From Catenaria anguillulae PL171 (lineage: Eukaryota > Blastocladiomycota > Blastocladiomycetes > Blastocladiales > Catenariaceae): a stretch of DNA of 64,000 nucleotides. The stretch lies in NCBI GenBank assembly GCA_002102555.1, contig MCFL01000003.1:1054001-1118000 (forward strand). Reading direction: 5' to 3'. A program made the position numbers and the translations under genes. This document shows positions 10,647 through 22,000 of the stretch, piece by piece (the stretch's first letter is position 1; each line of letters opens with the position of its first letter). The notes under the pieces are model-generated. The model had not been told where the DNA came from. It searched no databases and saw only the letters and a program-made list of their open reading frames with translations.

Positions 10647-12767
10647 TTACTTAAGATACGAATCAATCACATCATCAACGCCCCCGTCTCTAGCCTTTGT
10701 CTGGTGGCCCTGGCCTTGGATCTGTAACGGCGCGCGTGGCCGAATGTGCTGCTGCTTGCCCGAATTGCCCCTGGCCACGGTTGCAGCCAGTGGCACTTCT
10801 TCATCTGAATCCTCGGCTTCATCTACTCTGTGCGGATGCATGTGCGGCTGCCCGGCAGGTGCGCGCGGGCGAGCCATCGACAAGGCCAAGGGTGCCTCCT
10901 CATCGCTCTCACTCTCATGTGCACCCTCGTGCCGCCTCTGCTGAGCAATCACGCGTTGCCGGTTAAAACTGGCCGATCCGCTGCCTGCCCTGCCAAGCGT
11001 CAATCCAATGGGTTCTTCTTCACTCTCGCTCACTACGTCTCTTGCCGCCGCATTGCCAGCCCCGCCATCGGCAGGATCCTCTTCCTTGACGGCGGCAATG
11101 GCGCCCGCCCAGTTGCGAATCCGATCATTCTTTTCTGGCGAGTTGGGGCGAATGCCCATGGCTGCCAAATTACTCGGGTCTTCGTATTCGTCCGACCCTG
11201 TGGTCGCCGACGAAACTTCGTGCCCGGCTCCTGCGCCGGCCGCTCCGGCACGGTGAGTGAGTGCGGCGGCAACGGCGGCCGCACTTGTCGGCGGCGCACG
11301 CCGAGGGGGCGCGTGCGAGTTTGATGGTGAGCGCGACAGGCTTGTGGGTGGGGCGGCGGCAGGCGCAAGTAGCGTGGCGGGGGGTGCAGGCGCGGCACGC
11401 GTTGCGGGTGATGCACGCGTCGCGAGATTGGGTGGTGTGGACTCGCTCATGTTGGTGTTCGCGGCGGCACCTCGACGGTACGACCGGCGGCGGCCCATTG
11501 TGGTAGGGATTTCGAGTTCGCCCTTGGATGTGAGCACCGGGTTGAGATGTGGCGATTTGTTCTTGTGCATGTGTGCCGCGGTAGCAGATGTGGGCGGCGA
11601 TGTGGCAGACACCAGTGTGGGTGGTTCGAGGGCGGGCGGGACGGGGTCGTTCATGAGATGATGCGGCGGGTGGCCGTGGCGCGGTTTCGACATGTGTGCA
11701 ACGAGAATGGGTTTGTCCGAGTCGGACGAGTGGTCGTCTGGGATGGTGATGAGTGTGGGTTTTGGGTTGGATGCAGATGCTGCTGGCATGGGATTGGGCG
11801 TGTGATTGCTTGACCGTGAGCGCGAGTGGGCCAGTGGGATGGCTGCGTCGGCAGTGGGTGCAGGTGGGGCAGGTGTGGGGTCGGAATGCGAGGTAGCTGC
11901 AGGGAGGGTAGCGCCGCTATCGGTGCGCTTTTGCGTGGCTGCATGCCTGCGCCACCAATTGGCGTCCTGCGGATTGCTTCCATCGTCCTTTGGCAATGTC
12001 GGTGCCGACGCCGACGGTGACCGTGATGCCATGGCCATACTGGCCCTCCGCCTGCGTTCCTCGGGGTTGCCACGGTGGTTTCGCCAGCAAGTGTAAAAGA
12101 AGCCGGCAAACATGAGCAGAATGACGGCGCACACGACGAGCAAGAGCCAGAATGGGAGCTGGCCAAACGGGCCCAGTGAAATGATGGTCGACATGGTGAG
12201 GCTGGATCCACCGCCGTTGGTTGCATTGGAGGAGCCAGGGGCCGGCGGCTCGGGGCAAGCATCAATTTCGTTGGCGCGCGTGCACACGTCGTCGCCATTG
12301 ACGCTAAGCGAGACGAAATCGGGTGGTTTGACTTGCTGGCCCGGGCCGGGGGGCGGGACGACCAGGACCCATTGGAGGCCAAAGGACGTAGGGTTTGTTG
12401 GGTTGGTGGAAGAGTAAAAACAGGTAAAGAGGTTTGGGTTGTTGTCGGGGGGCGCAACAGACTGTGTGCAGTTGGCCGAGGAGAGCGGGAACAGGGCGGT
12501 GGGTGCGCCGCGGGTGGCATAGTTGTTTGGGAAGAGGGCCTTGATTTCAAAGACCTTGTTGTTGATGAAGAAGGAGGACGACTTGCCCTGGGCGCGGAGC
12601 ACGTACGACTGCGGGGCGTTCGGGTCGGCGGTTGCCGAGACGGCGAGGCAGCAGTCGGCCATGACCAGGCGAGGCAGGGTGCAGGCGAGCAGCAAGGCGA
12701 GCAGCGCATGCGCCAGCCAGAGGGCCTTGGCAGGCCTGGCAGGCGGCCGAGGTCGGTGCGGGAGCAT
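10647..12767 (-). CDS. Type I single-pass membrane protein with long disordered tail
   Basis: No family is recognised. I start at the ATG at 12767, because it directly precedes a good signal peptide (KALWLAHALLALLLACTLP). The frame stays open 57 codons upstream, but that part looks like 5' UTR. The mature ectodomain is about 180 residues, with Cys at DCCLAV, ANCTQS, FTCFYS, DVCTRA and DACPEP and an NGGGSS linker. A single helix follows (LPFWLLLVVCAVILLMFAGF), then a basic stop-transfer, WRNHRG. The remaining 400 or so residues are a Pro/Ser/Ala-rich, acidic-patched cytosolic tail with repeated ESEEEP/DSDEEV motifs, possible casein kinase sites. Length is 706 residues. The architecture suggests a surface receptor, wall sensor or adaptor; no direct evidence. 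Confidence 0.65.
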   Translation of the reverse strand: MLPHRPRPPARPAKALWLAHALLALLLACTLPRLVMADCCLAVSATADPNAPQSYVLRAQGKSSSFFINNKVFEIKALFPNNYATRGAPTALFPLSSANCTQSVAPPDNNPNLFTCFYSSTNPTNPTSFGLQWVLVVPPPGPGQQVKPPDFVSLSVNGDDVCTRANEIDACPEPPAPGSSNATNGGGSSLTMSTIISLGPFGQLPFWLLLVVCAVILLMFAGFFYTCWRNHRGNPEERRRRASMAMASRSPSASAPTLPKDDGSNPQDANWWRRHAATQKRTDSGATLPAATSHSDPTPAPPAPTADAAIPLAHSRSRSSNHTPNPMPAASASNPKPTLITIPDDHSSDSDKPILVAHMSKPRHGHPPHHLMNDPVPPALEPPTLVSATSPPTSATAAHMHKNKSPHLNPVLTSKGELEIPTTMGRRRSYRRGAAANTNMSESTPPNLATRASPATRAAPAPPATLLAPAAAPPTSLSRSPSNSHAPPRRAPPTSAAAVAAALTHRAGAAGAGAGHEVSSATTGSDEYEDPSNLAAMGIRPNSPEKNDRIRNWAGAIAAVKEEDPADGGAGNAAARDVVSESEEEPIGLTLGRAGSGSASFNRQRVIAQQRRHEGAHESESDEEAPLALSMARPRAPAGQPHMHPHRVDEAEDSDEEVPLAATVARGNSGKQQHIRPRAPLQIQGQGHQTKARDGGVDDVIDSYLK

Positions 12768-13388
12768 GAGGGTGGTGTGTGGAGTTGTGTCTGTGTCTGT
12801 GTGGTGGAAGCAAGATGCAAGGTCGAGGCTCAGGGTCGGTCGTGGGTGTGTATGGACAGGTCGGGGGTTGGTTGGCAAAAGGCAAACAGAGAGAAATGGA
12901 AATGCCGTCAGGGTGACTTGTAATTGTCTTGCACACACTACCTATGGATACTTAGTGTCCTTGCATCATTGTCTTATCTTATGTAGATTATCATGTTAAT
13001 ATCAATCCTTGACAACATAACGTACTGACTCGTTGGGCATCCGAACCGCAACACTCCACAGACCGCACCGAACCAAACCGCAACCCACACTGCAGACTGC
13101 AGGCGGCAGAAACGCACACGCACAGGCATGACACGAGCCACTTTGAGCGCAGGCCCACTTGGCCCCCTTGGCTCAGTCCTCCATCGAATATTCCTCGCGC
13201 ATTCCGCAAGAATTCCACTTCCACACTGCTTCCATTGCCCTTCTCATCTCATCCTCGACTTGACTTGACGTGGCATTCGTGGCACTGTCCGAGTTGTGCT
13301 CCTGCTCTGCTCGTCGTCGACATCTCTCTCTCTTGCAATCCAACGGTTGAATCCTACATATACATATCAGTTCCTGCAATCAATAAAC
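12768..13388. other. Divergent promoter region, membrane protein and HRD1
   Basis: About 620 nt between two divergent starts. A T/A-rich stretch sits at 12955-13015, and TATA-like ATACATATACATATCAG occurs at about 13353-13370, 20-35 nt upstream of the HRD1 ATG. No repeats or RNA genes were seen. Confidence 0.4.
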
Positions 13389-15335
13389 ATGCCGCCCATC
13401 ACCACTGTCGGCGGGGGCCGCCGCCGCTCCCTGCCCTGGCTGGCCTCTTCGTCGCGCCTCGTTGCCCTCGCCCTCTTCTCGGTCGGCCTGGCCGGGTCCG
13501 TGGTCGCATCCGCCTGGCACAAGCACTCACACTTTTACGCCGCAGGCATTGCCCTAGCCCGCTCGGGCACCTCCATGCTGGCCCTCCTCAACCTGCTGCT
13601 GCTCTCGGCCCTCGTCACGGCCCGCGCCATCCAGTCGGTCATCTTTGGCCCGCTCCGCGGCATCGAGGTCGAGCACCTCTACGAGCGCTCGTGGATTGCC
13701 GTGACCGAACTCTTGCTCGCCATGACCACCTTTCGCGAGGACTTTGATGCCCGCTTTGCCCTCTACTTCACTTTACTCCTCTTCCTCAAGGCCTTCCACT
13801 GGATCACCGCTGATCGCGTCGACATTATGGAGCAGTTGCCCTCGGCCCCGTTTTTGTCGCACTTTCGCCTCCAGCTCTTCATGGCCGCCATGCTCACGCT
13901 CGACATTTTCCTGTGCCGCCTCGCCACTGCTTCCTTTGCCGACTCTGGGCCCTCGGTCATGCTGCTGTTTGGCTTCGAGTACACCATCCTGGCCTCATCT
14001 ATGCTCGTCACGGCCATCAAGTACTTTATCAACTTGTACGATGCTCGTCAGGACAATGCCTGGGAATCCAAATCCACCTGGGTCTTTTACCTCGACCTGG
14101 TCCACGACCTCTTTAAGCTTGTCAACTACATGGCCTTCTTTGTCGTCATCATCACCCATTACGGCTTGCCCTTGCACGCCCTGCGTGACCTCTACCTGAC
14201 ACTGCGCTCCTTCCTCCTCAAGGTCCGCGACCTCTTGCGGTACCGCCGCGCCACGCGCAACATGAACACGCGGTATCCAGATGCCACGGCGCACGAGCTC
14301 GCACAAGTTTCGGACCGCACCTGCATCATTTGTCGCGAGGACATGTATGCTGCAGGCGAGCCTCTGCCTTCTTCTACCACCGCCAATTCCACTTTGGATC
14401 CTCCCACCCACCGTGTCGAGGAGGAAAATGTCGCCATCCCATCCCCACAGCAGCAGCAGCAACAACAACAACAACAGCAAGCACGACCAGGCACGCCTTC
14501 CACCGGTCCAACCCCACCTGCCGCGCCAGCAACTGCAGCACCCACGCGCAGCCAGATTCCGAAAAAATTGCCATGTGGGCACATTTTCCACTTTGGATGC
14601 ATGCGGTCGTGGCTCGAGCGCCAGCAAACGTGCCCAACGTGCCGGCGGCCGCTCTTGGATACTGCAGCAGCATCAGGAACGGCACCAGCACCAGCACAGG
14701 GAGCGCCCGCACCAGTACCGGCACCAGCAAACGCACCACCCCCGCAAGCGGCGCAACGCGCGCCACCGGCACCCAACGCCCAGGTTGCCGCCGCAAATGC
14801 TCCTGCAGCACCCGTGCCGCCACCGGCTGGTGCAGTCGGTGCACAAGAGCAGCAGCCACGGCCGCGCAACTTGTTTGCCGGCTTTATGCGCCCTGTGCCT
14901 GCTCCAGCTCCTGCTCCAGCTCCTGCTCCAGCACCCCAACCACACACGCCACCTGCCATGGCTCAACCCACACCTACCAACAACCCGCCTGCACCCAACA
15001 TTGCGGTCCCCTCCATTGCCGACCTGGTGGCGCAAATCCCGCTCCCGCCTCCTCCTCCACCCCCGCCACACATGCTGTTTGGCTTTGCACCCACGTCGAT
15101 TGGACCTGCCGCATCACCCTTGGACCCCTTGACCGATGCCGAGCTGGCGGCATTTGCGGCACAGGCGACAGATCGCAAGGCGATTGAAACACAGTTGAGG
15201 GTGGTGGGCGAGGTGCAGGCGCAGCTGGCGAGTGCAAGCATGCGCTTGATGCAGATCTTGTCGGTGACCGAGGACCGACTGCAGCAGGGGGCGGTGACGG
15301 ACGCGGAACAGAGTGGGGGGCGGCGGGATGGGTAA
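13389..15335 (+). CDS. HRD1: HRD1/synoviolin ER-associated E3 ubiquitin ligase
   Basis: HRD1 ubiquitinates misfolded ER proteins during retrotranslocation (ERAD). The open frame begins at 13296, but MPPITT at 13389 suits the family N-terminus. About 290 residues hold six or more helices, with LYERSWIAVTELLLAMTTFR and FALYFTLLLFLKAFHWITAD as family hallmarks. RATRNMNTRYPDAT then leads into a RING-H2: TCIICRED (Cys 312, 315), KLPCGHIFHFGCMRSW and QQTCPTCRRP. The segment between Cys315 and Cys396 is 80 residues, with a Q tract coded by mixed CAG/CAA (about 14448-14480). It may be an in-frame intron (see findings). The C-terminus is Pro/Ala-rich, with PAPAPA repeats and a final helix. Total 648 residues if unspliced. 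Confidence 0.95.
   Translation: MPPITTVGGGRRRSLPWLASSSRLVALALFSVGLAGSVVASAWHKHSHFYAAGIALARSGTSMLALLNLLLLSALVTARAIQSVIFGPLRGIEVEHLYERSWIAVTELLLAMTTFREDFDARFALYFTLLLFLKAFHWITADRVDIMEQLPSAPFLSHFRLQLFMAAMLTLDIFLCRLATASFADSGPSVMLLFGFEYTILASSMLVTAIKYFINLYDARQDNAWESKSTWVFYLDLVHDLFKLVNYMAFFVVIITHYGLPLHALRDLYLTLRSFLLKVRDLLRYRRATRNMNTRYPDATAHELAQVSDRTCIICREDMYAAGEPLPSSTTANSTLDPPTHRVEEENVAIPSPQQQQQQQQQQQARPGTPSTGPTPPAAPATAAPTRSQIPKKLPCGHIFHFGCMRSWLERQQTCPTCRRPLLDTAAASGTAPAPAQGAPAPVPAPANAPPPQAAQRAPPAPNAQVAAANAPAAPVPPPAGAVGAQEQQPRPRNLFAGFMRPVPAPAPAPAPAPAPQPHTPPAMAQPTPTNNPPAPNIAVPSIADLVAQIPLPPPPPPPPHMLFGFAPTSIGPAASPLDPLTDAELAAFAAQATDRKAIETQLRVVGEVQAQLASASMRLMQILSVTEDRLQQGAVTDAEQSGGRRDG
14448..14482 (+). 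repeat. HRD1: CAG/CAA trinucleotide tract in the HRD1 RING region
   Basis: Mixed CAG and CAA codons in a row, encoding about 11 Gln. The interrupted codon mix favours stability. The tract lies inside the segment separating the first two Cys of the RING from the rest. Confidence 0.8.
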
Positions 15336-15544
15336 GTGGAGTTGCGCGGCCAAAGTGATTGGGTTGGGCCTTTTGTGATGTGATCTATACCTTGCTGTGC
15401 GCGCGCTCTCCGTCCATGCCGTGCCTTCGTCTTTATGGCTGAGTTGTAAATGATCGACAAGGTTGGATCGAGAGACCAACATTTGTAGCTTGCACAGAAT
15501 GAGACCCATCTGAACGACAACATGGTATTTAATGTGCAGCGGAA

Positions 15545-16686
15545 ATGAAAGGAATGCATACAACCCTCAGCAACAGCAACGTATCTTCACATCCATCTGG
15601 CATTTGGATTTTTTCGACCATTGTATTGCATACCATGCGGCCATCTGCGATCCGACAAGCGGCCGCCGGCCTTAGCTCCATCATCACTGGCCCAGCCTTT
15701 CCGAGAGTGGCTCCCACCCGATGGCTGCGAATCGGCACATTTCCAGCAGCAGCTCTGTGCCCTTGTACCAACAATGCTATGGTCCGGCGCATGTCATCCA
15801 TGTCTGCTTCGGCCGATGCCTCTGGTTTGTATCAGCAACCCATCCAAAACTCCATCCATCCTCATTTACTCACCCTCTGTGTTCCAATAGTCAACCCAAT
15901 CACCCTGCTCACGACCCCCAAAGTCATCCACAAACTCGCCACCATCTCGACCCGCGTCACCCACCTGCAATCCACACTCGAGCACGAGCGCGATCCAACC
16001 GCCATCGCCACCCTGTCCCGCGAACTTTCCGACCTCGAGCCCATCTCGGACCTGTTTGCGCAATTCCAAGCCACACGCACGGCCCTGGCCGACCTGCAAC
16101 CTTTACTCGACGACCCAGACATGCGCGCCTTGGCACTTGACGAACAATCCTCGTTGGCCGACCAACTGCAATCCACGGCAGGTTTGTTGCTGCGACACTT
16201 GCTGCCAAAGGACATTGCCGACGACGGATCGGCCGTTCTGGAAGTCCGTGCGGGCGCGGGCGGGTCCGAAGCTGCGCTGTTTGCGCGCGACTTGTTTGGC
16301 ATGTACTCTCGGTTTGCTGACACCCAGGGGTGGATGTTTCAGCCAGCACACGTGTCGGAAACAGATGAGGGAGGGTTCAAGGATGCCACGGCCACAATCA
16401 AAGGTCCTGGCGTGTTTCGCCAGCTCAAGCTCGAGTCGGGCGTGCACCGTGTGCAGCGCGTGCCCTTGACCGAGTCGCAAGGCAGGATTCATACAAGCAC
16501 GGTCACGGTGGCCGTGCTGCCCATGCCCGAGCAAGTCGACAAGCTGGTGACGATTCCTGACAAGGAGTTGAGGATCGATGTGTATCGTGCAAGTGGCGCC
16601 GGCGGGCAACATGTCAACACGACCGAGTCGGCCGTGCGCATCACCCACTTGCCCACGGGCCTGGTGGTTGCAATTCAGGACGAGCG

Positions 16687-16717
<31 letters not shown>

Positions 16718-16993
16718 TCGATTTTGCGGGCAAAGCTGTATGATGTGCAGCGGCGCAAAGTCGAAGAAGAGCGCAGGAAAGAGCGCAGGGGACAGATTGG
16801 TACGGGCGATCGCAGTGAACGGATTCGCACCTACAATTATCCGCAGAGCAGGGTCACGGATCATCGGATTGGGTTGACGGTGCATGATTTGGAGGGCGTG
16901 GTCATGGGTGGCAGGTTGGCAGAGATTGTCGAGGCGTTGGCCGTGAGGGCTGAGGTGGAGGCGTTGGCGGCAATGAATGAGGACAAGGCGTGA
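15545..16993 (+). CDS. Mitochondrial peptide chain release factor 1
   Basis: This class I release factor recognises UAA/UAG in mitochondria and triggers peptidyl-tRNA hydrolysis. Residues 1-80 are a basic, hydroxylated presequence; the ATG at 15635 (MRPSAIRQ) is the likelier start, giving 452 residues. The domain order is RF-1 helical domain, [36 protein letters not shown] (codon recognition), then the catalytic [19 protein letters not shown] with GGQ at about residue 351 counted from 15545, and [13 protein letters not shown]. The stop-codon tripeptide reads P-L-T instead of the usual P-A-T or P-V-T. A segment at about 15825-15889 ending in AATAG could be an intron, but the frame is open without it. 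A T13 run follows the stop. Confidence 0.95.
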
Positions 16994-17279
16994 TGTGCAT
17001 TCGTGGTGCGGCTCGAACCGATTATAGAACATGTTTTTTTTTTTTTGCAGCAATTTTGTGGTTCCTGTGTCTGCGGAGAGGCCGTGCTCCGGAACTTAGC
17101 GTTGGTAAAGGCAAATGTGCACTGATGTATTGCCTCTCTTCGTGACTTGTGTGGCGCAAGTTGCAACGCAATAAAACAAGACTGGCCTTGAATCGTAAAA
17201 AAAATACACGCTTCTGTGCGGCGCACCAATGTTACATCTATGTATGACAAGATACTCGAAGCAATAGCCACCTCGCACC

Positions 17280-18310
17280 ATGACCGACCTCGACGAGCGC
17301 CTCATCAAGGCCATCCGCGCTGCCAACGACACGGACGGGCTGACTCTCGAGCCCCGTGCCCTGGGCGAACCCGACTCGGACCACGACCACAACCACCAGG
17401 ATGACGTGGCCGCCAGCTGCTGCCCGCCGTCCATGGCCATGATGGACCCGGCAATGCAGCGCACCTCGGGCCCACAGACCGGGCCCAAGGGCGTCCTCGC
17501 CGACTACAAGCACGCGCAGCGCATCAAGCAGCAGCAGCAACAGGCAAAGCACAAGGCGTACTGGGACAAGATCAATCGGTCGGCACTCTCGTCCACGCGG
17601 CCGGTTCTCGATGAAAAGATGGCCAACGACGATGACGAACTAGACGATGACGAGTTGCTCAATCAACTGGACGTGGATTTGGCCGACCGGTATGCAGCCA
17701 TGCGGTTGGATCAGATCCGCCAGGCCAACCAGTTGCCCACGTTTGGCACGTACCGCGAGATTGGCGTGACCCAGTTTTTGAAAGAAGTGGACGAGGAACA
17801 TGTTGGTGTGAGCGTCATCATTCATTTATACGAGCCTGTACGTCACAATCCACTTTTTTTCTTGATCTTTGCCGTGGTTCTCACACGCTTCATCGTATGA
17901 ACGTGAAAAAGTACATTACCGAATGTCAATTGCTCAACAAGCACCTCACGGCTCTCGCACCCAAATTTGCACACGCAAAGTTCTTGCGCATGCGTGCGTC
18001 GTCGTCGCCGTCAACCAACCTCGACCCAGTCGCGTTACCTGTCCTCCAAGTGTACCGCGGCGGCAACCTGGTCTCGAATCTTGTGCGCATCTCGGACGAC
18101 ATGCAAGAGCTGGCAAACAGTCGCGAGTATTCTGCAGACGAGTGTGAGACGGTGCTCAAGGCGCATGGCGTGCTCCGGGATGGCGACGAGGCCGATGGTG
18201 GTGGTGGCGCAGGGAGCACACAGGAGAGTGCGTATCAAATGAGGAGGCTGAGGGGATTGGAGATTGGCCATGGTTGCACTCAGAGTGATGAGGATAGCGA
18301 AGACGATTGA
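17280..18310 (+). CDS. Phosducin-like protein
   Basis: Phosducin-like proteins assist CCT chaperonin folding and assembly of G-protein beta subunits. Two exons, 17280-17837 and 17912-18310, join in phase at YEP-YITECQ to give 318 residues. The N-terminal half is acidic with helices, including TGPKGVLADYKHAQRIKQQQ, the Gbeta-binding signature region. GTYREIGVTQFLKEVDEE opens the thioredoxin fold, followed by SVIIHLYEP, LAPKFAHAKFLRMRAS, LPVLQVYRGGNLVSNLVRIS and DECETVLKAHGVL. The C-terminal tail is acidic and ends in EDSEDD. Length and motif order fit PDCL/PhLP1. A GTACGT donor and an AAAAG acceptor bound the 74-nt intron. Confidence 0.9.
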
Positions 18311-19019
18311 TGGACAGTTTCCGTTTTTGCATATACTTTCGACTGAATGAAACCATTTGTCTGTAAATGCTGTTGGACATGCAACAATCACCGACCCACA
18401 TACACAAACAAGTCCGTGACTTTTTCAGCCATTTCTTTCCTGCTCATCCTCGAGCACCAAGTGCGCTGATTTCACCGTGATTCTGTTCGCAAATGAGTCG
18501 GTCGTGGTTGCCATGGACTTCCTCCCATCACAATCGACAAGCATCCGCTCATGATCCATGTTGTTACAGGTTTCTTCGCCAATTGTACGACACCCACATG
18601 TGCACCCGGCGCGAGGATCTAATGGCCAAATGTATTTTGAAGACTGCGGGGAAGATATCAAGGCTGCAGGACCGCTATTGAATGGTGGTGGTTAGTTTGG
18701 AAAAGAGAAAAGAAAAGGACAACAGAATCAACAAGTCAACAGCAACACAAATGATGGAGAAGAAGAGAGAAAAAAAAAAAACGTGGGCGAGAGGCACAAA
18801 ACCTACAGCGATGGGAAACAGCAGGCACCACAAAAAGGTGCGCGAAAGCAAAGCAAGGATAGAAGATACACAGGTTGAACATTGCGAGACAAAAGAGTTT
18901 GTGAAAGGATAAACTGAGAAAAAGGAACGGGATCACCACTACCATCGAGTGATGTAGGTCGAGCAACCAACAAAAAAGAAAGGCAAAAGCAAAGTAAACG
19001 CCCAGCCGACGCACAAGCC
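18311..19019. other. Convergent 3' spacer between phosducin-like and flippase genes
   Basis: About 700 nt without a supported gene. It contains purine-rich sequence around 18682-18930, with an A10 run near 18771. A minus-strand ORF at 18425-18661 shows no family features. Likely 3' UTRs of both genes. Confidence 0.45.
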
Positions 19020-22000
19020 TTAGCCCCTTGGCTTCCGCCTGGTCGTGTCGTACACGCGAATCAAATCGGCCTGCCCACTCTCGTTCTGCGAAAACGCAAA
19101 ACCACGATTCCGCTTGATGCGCTGAATCATGCGCACCTTGTGCACAGCCTGCCTGAACCGCTCCATCCTCGGGCGGTAATCGGGAATGTTGAACTTTTGG
19201 ATTTCTTGCACAATATGGTACGACCGCGTCAGGTACATGCGCTTGTAGTACTTGTACCCATAGTCACGCACGAGGCACAGTACGGGCAGCACAATGATGG
19301 TAAGCCAGAACACGCCCGAGGACATGAGCGTTTCCATGCCGTCGAGTTCGGTCGAGAAGTTGAGCATGGGCGCAATCACAGAGTACACGGGGAGGAACAC
19401 GAGCCAGAAGGCGATCGAGCCCATGGACGAGATCCATGCCCACTTGGTCCACAGGTCCGTGACGAGGGCGGCCTTGAAGATGACGGTGGCGAGCACGGCC
19501 GTGTACATGGTGGATCCAAATGCCCAGTGACCGGCGACAAGCCCAGAGCCGAAAATCACGTCCACGTCAAAGATGGCCATGGCCGTGAAGTAGAGAAGGA
19601 GCGAGTGGTACAGGGCATTGAACGTCCACGACCAGAAAATCTTGACGTTGAAGAATTCGCCACGCTGGCCGAGCATGTACATTTGTGGGTAACGGTCAAG
19701 CATGCGAGCCGAGGCAAACTGGTCAAAGATACCGATAATGAGCGGAGGCAAGACCGTGAAGGCTACGTTGTAGTACGAAATGATCCACGATTCATAGACG
19801 GTTTGACCCGAGAAGCCATTGTAAAGGGCAAACTGTGATAGAAAAAAAAAAAGGATGGTGAGCAACGAAAGAAGATGATACATAAGAGTCAAGTATGTCA
19901 GACAACGTACCCAGAACTGCGTCATATACAAGGTAATGTTCTTGTAGAACGAGTACAGAATCAACTTACTCAAACGCTGGTACGACCACGCGCCATGGAC
20001 CAGCAAGAGCTTGCGCAGATACCTGAACTGGGAAATGGCGAAATCGGCCGACCGAGCAGCTTGCAGACCCTCCATACCACTGATGCCGATACCCACATGA
20101 GCAGCTTGGATCATGGACACGTCGTTGGCGCCATCACCAATGGCAAGCAGCAAGGACTTCTTGTGCTTCTTGACGAGCTTGACAACCAAGGCCTTTTGCA
20201 GGGGACTGACACGGCAGCAAATGACAGCCTTGCAGTTGCACGCAAGTTCCAAGAAGGTCTTTTCGAGGTCCTTTTCGAGGGCGAAGTCAAGCGTGCGGCC
20301 GTCAATGATGAGCGCAAGCGAATCGTTTTGCTCTTCGGGGGTGCCAGTTTGGCCAGCGCGGAGGTCGCGGACTTGCTTGAGCTGGCGCTCGAGTTCGGCC
20401 TTGGTTTCCGGGTACGTGTCGTAGTTGATGGTGAGCAAGTTCATATCTTCGGTCAGCAGCTTGCAAGAGTAGCCAATGTTGATAGCGGTTTCTTGACGAT
20501 CGCCAGTCAAGACCCTGTAAATCAAGGACGGATCTTTGCGTGAGTACCTCAAGCAGGAAAAGGAGGTGAGGTGAATGAGAGAGGATGCATACCAAATCTT
20601 GATGCCAGCCATGGCCAAGGTCGCAATAGTTTCGGGCACACCATCCTGCAACTTATCTTCAATGGCCGTTGCACCCAACAAGACCAAATCCTTCTCAATC
20701 ATCTCGGCTGCCTTGTCCAACTCGTCGCCACGGTTCACCAAGGTGGTTGCGGCCTTATCGTACACATCCGCCCACTGCTCATACTCGTGCTGGGGAATCG
20801 TCCGATGGGCAATACACAGGGTCCGCAACCCTTCACTGGCATACTCCTCCAACGCTTGTGTCGTGACATCCACAAACGGGTTGGTTCCGGGGCGCTTGTC
20901 CAACCGCTCCAAAATCACGGTATCAGCGCCCTTGCAGTACAACTTGATGGTGCCGTCGGGGAACCGCAGAATGGCCGACATGCGCTTACGCGTTGAGTTG
21001 AATTCACAAATGTTGAGCACCTCCACCTCCATGTCTTGGCCGCGGATGTTGATGGTGATGGCCGTTGGCCGGCGTGTGTGGAAGACGTATCCAAATTGGC
21101 GGGCGCCATCGACGAGGGCACCCTCATCAGGCGAGGCGGCTTGGTACTTGATTTCGCCCTTGATATCGTCCGGATCGACCTCGGGAATGACCGTGTGGCA
21201 GGATGCGAGAAAGAGGAAAAACTCGTGAATGTACTGGCCGAAATCGCTCGACAAATCCGAAGTCATGGTGTTGAAATCATAGAGCGGCAGTGTGGAGCCG
21301 TCTGACATTGGGTCGCCGTTGCGACGGCCTTCAGCCAGCTGGTTGGTGAAACACTTGCCCGCAATGGTGCATTGGCGGAATTCCATGACGTTGCACGTCA
21401 ATGTACCCGTCTTGTCCGAAAAGATGTATTCGATTTGGCCCAATTCCTCGACGAGGGAACTGGTACGGCAAAGCGCGGGCGTATCGGTCGGCTCGTAGTA
21501 AATGTCCAGGTCCGAGTTGATCAACTGGGCTTGTTGGTACTTGACGACTTCCATGGTAACGATGAGCGAGATCGGGATCAAGTTGTTGAACAGAATGATG
21601 AAGGTCAAAATGTTGCGAACAAACTCCTCAATGGCCGGGCGGGATGACTTGGAAAGGAACCAGGGCACATCGCCCAACTCGCGGACCAGGGTACCGATGG
21701 AGCAAGCCAGAGCAAGGGCAAGCAAGATGACAAACAAGAATGCGATTTGCACGTTGGTCATGCGCTCCACATTGGTACGCTTGATGGGCGTCGCCGAGGC
21801 ATTGCGCATGAGCTTGGATTCGTGGCCAGTGAAAATCACAATACCGTAAATCCATGGCGTGTTGCGAAGTTGGGCACCACGGAGGAGGATCTGAGACGGG
21901 TCGAGCGGGACCTGAGTGCCATTGGAGAAGCGCAGAGTGCCGTCAAAGGTGTAGAGCGAGTTGTTGGGCTGTTCCGATTCGATCACACCTGAGAGGGTGG

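Noticed and set aside
14192-14959. Long minus-strand ORF rich in Gly/Ala/Arg
   Set aside because: It lies antisense to HRD1 and mirrors the Gln/Pro/Ala codons; no start context or family fits.
16103-17053. 316-residue minus-strand ORF
   Set aside because: Exact antisense of the release factor gene; basic, no domain.
19140-19838. 232-residue plus-strand ORF
   Set aside because: Antisense shadow of the P4-ATPase gene.
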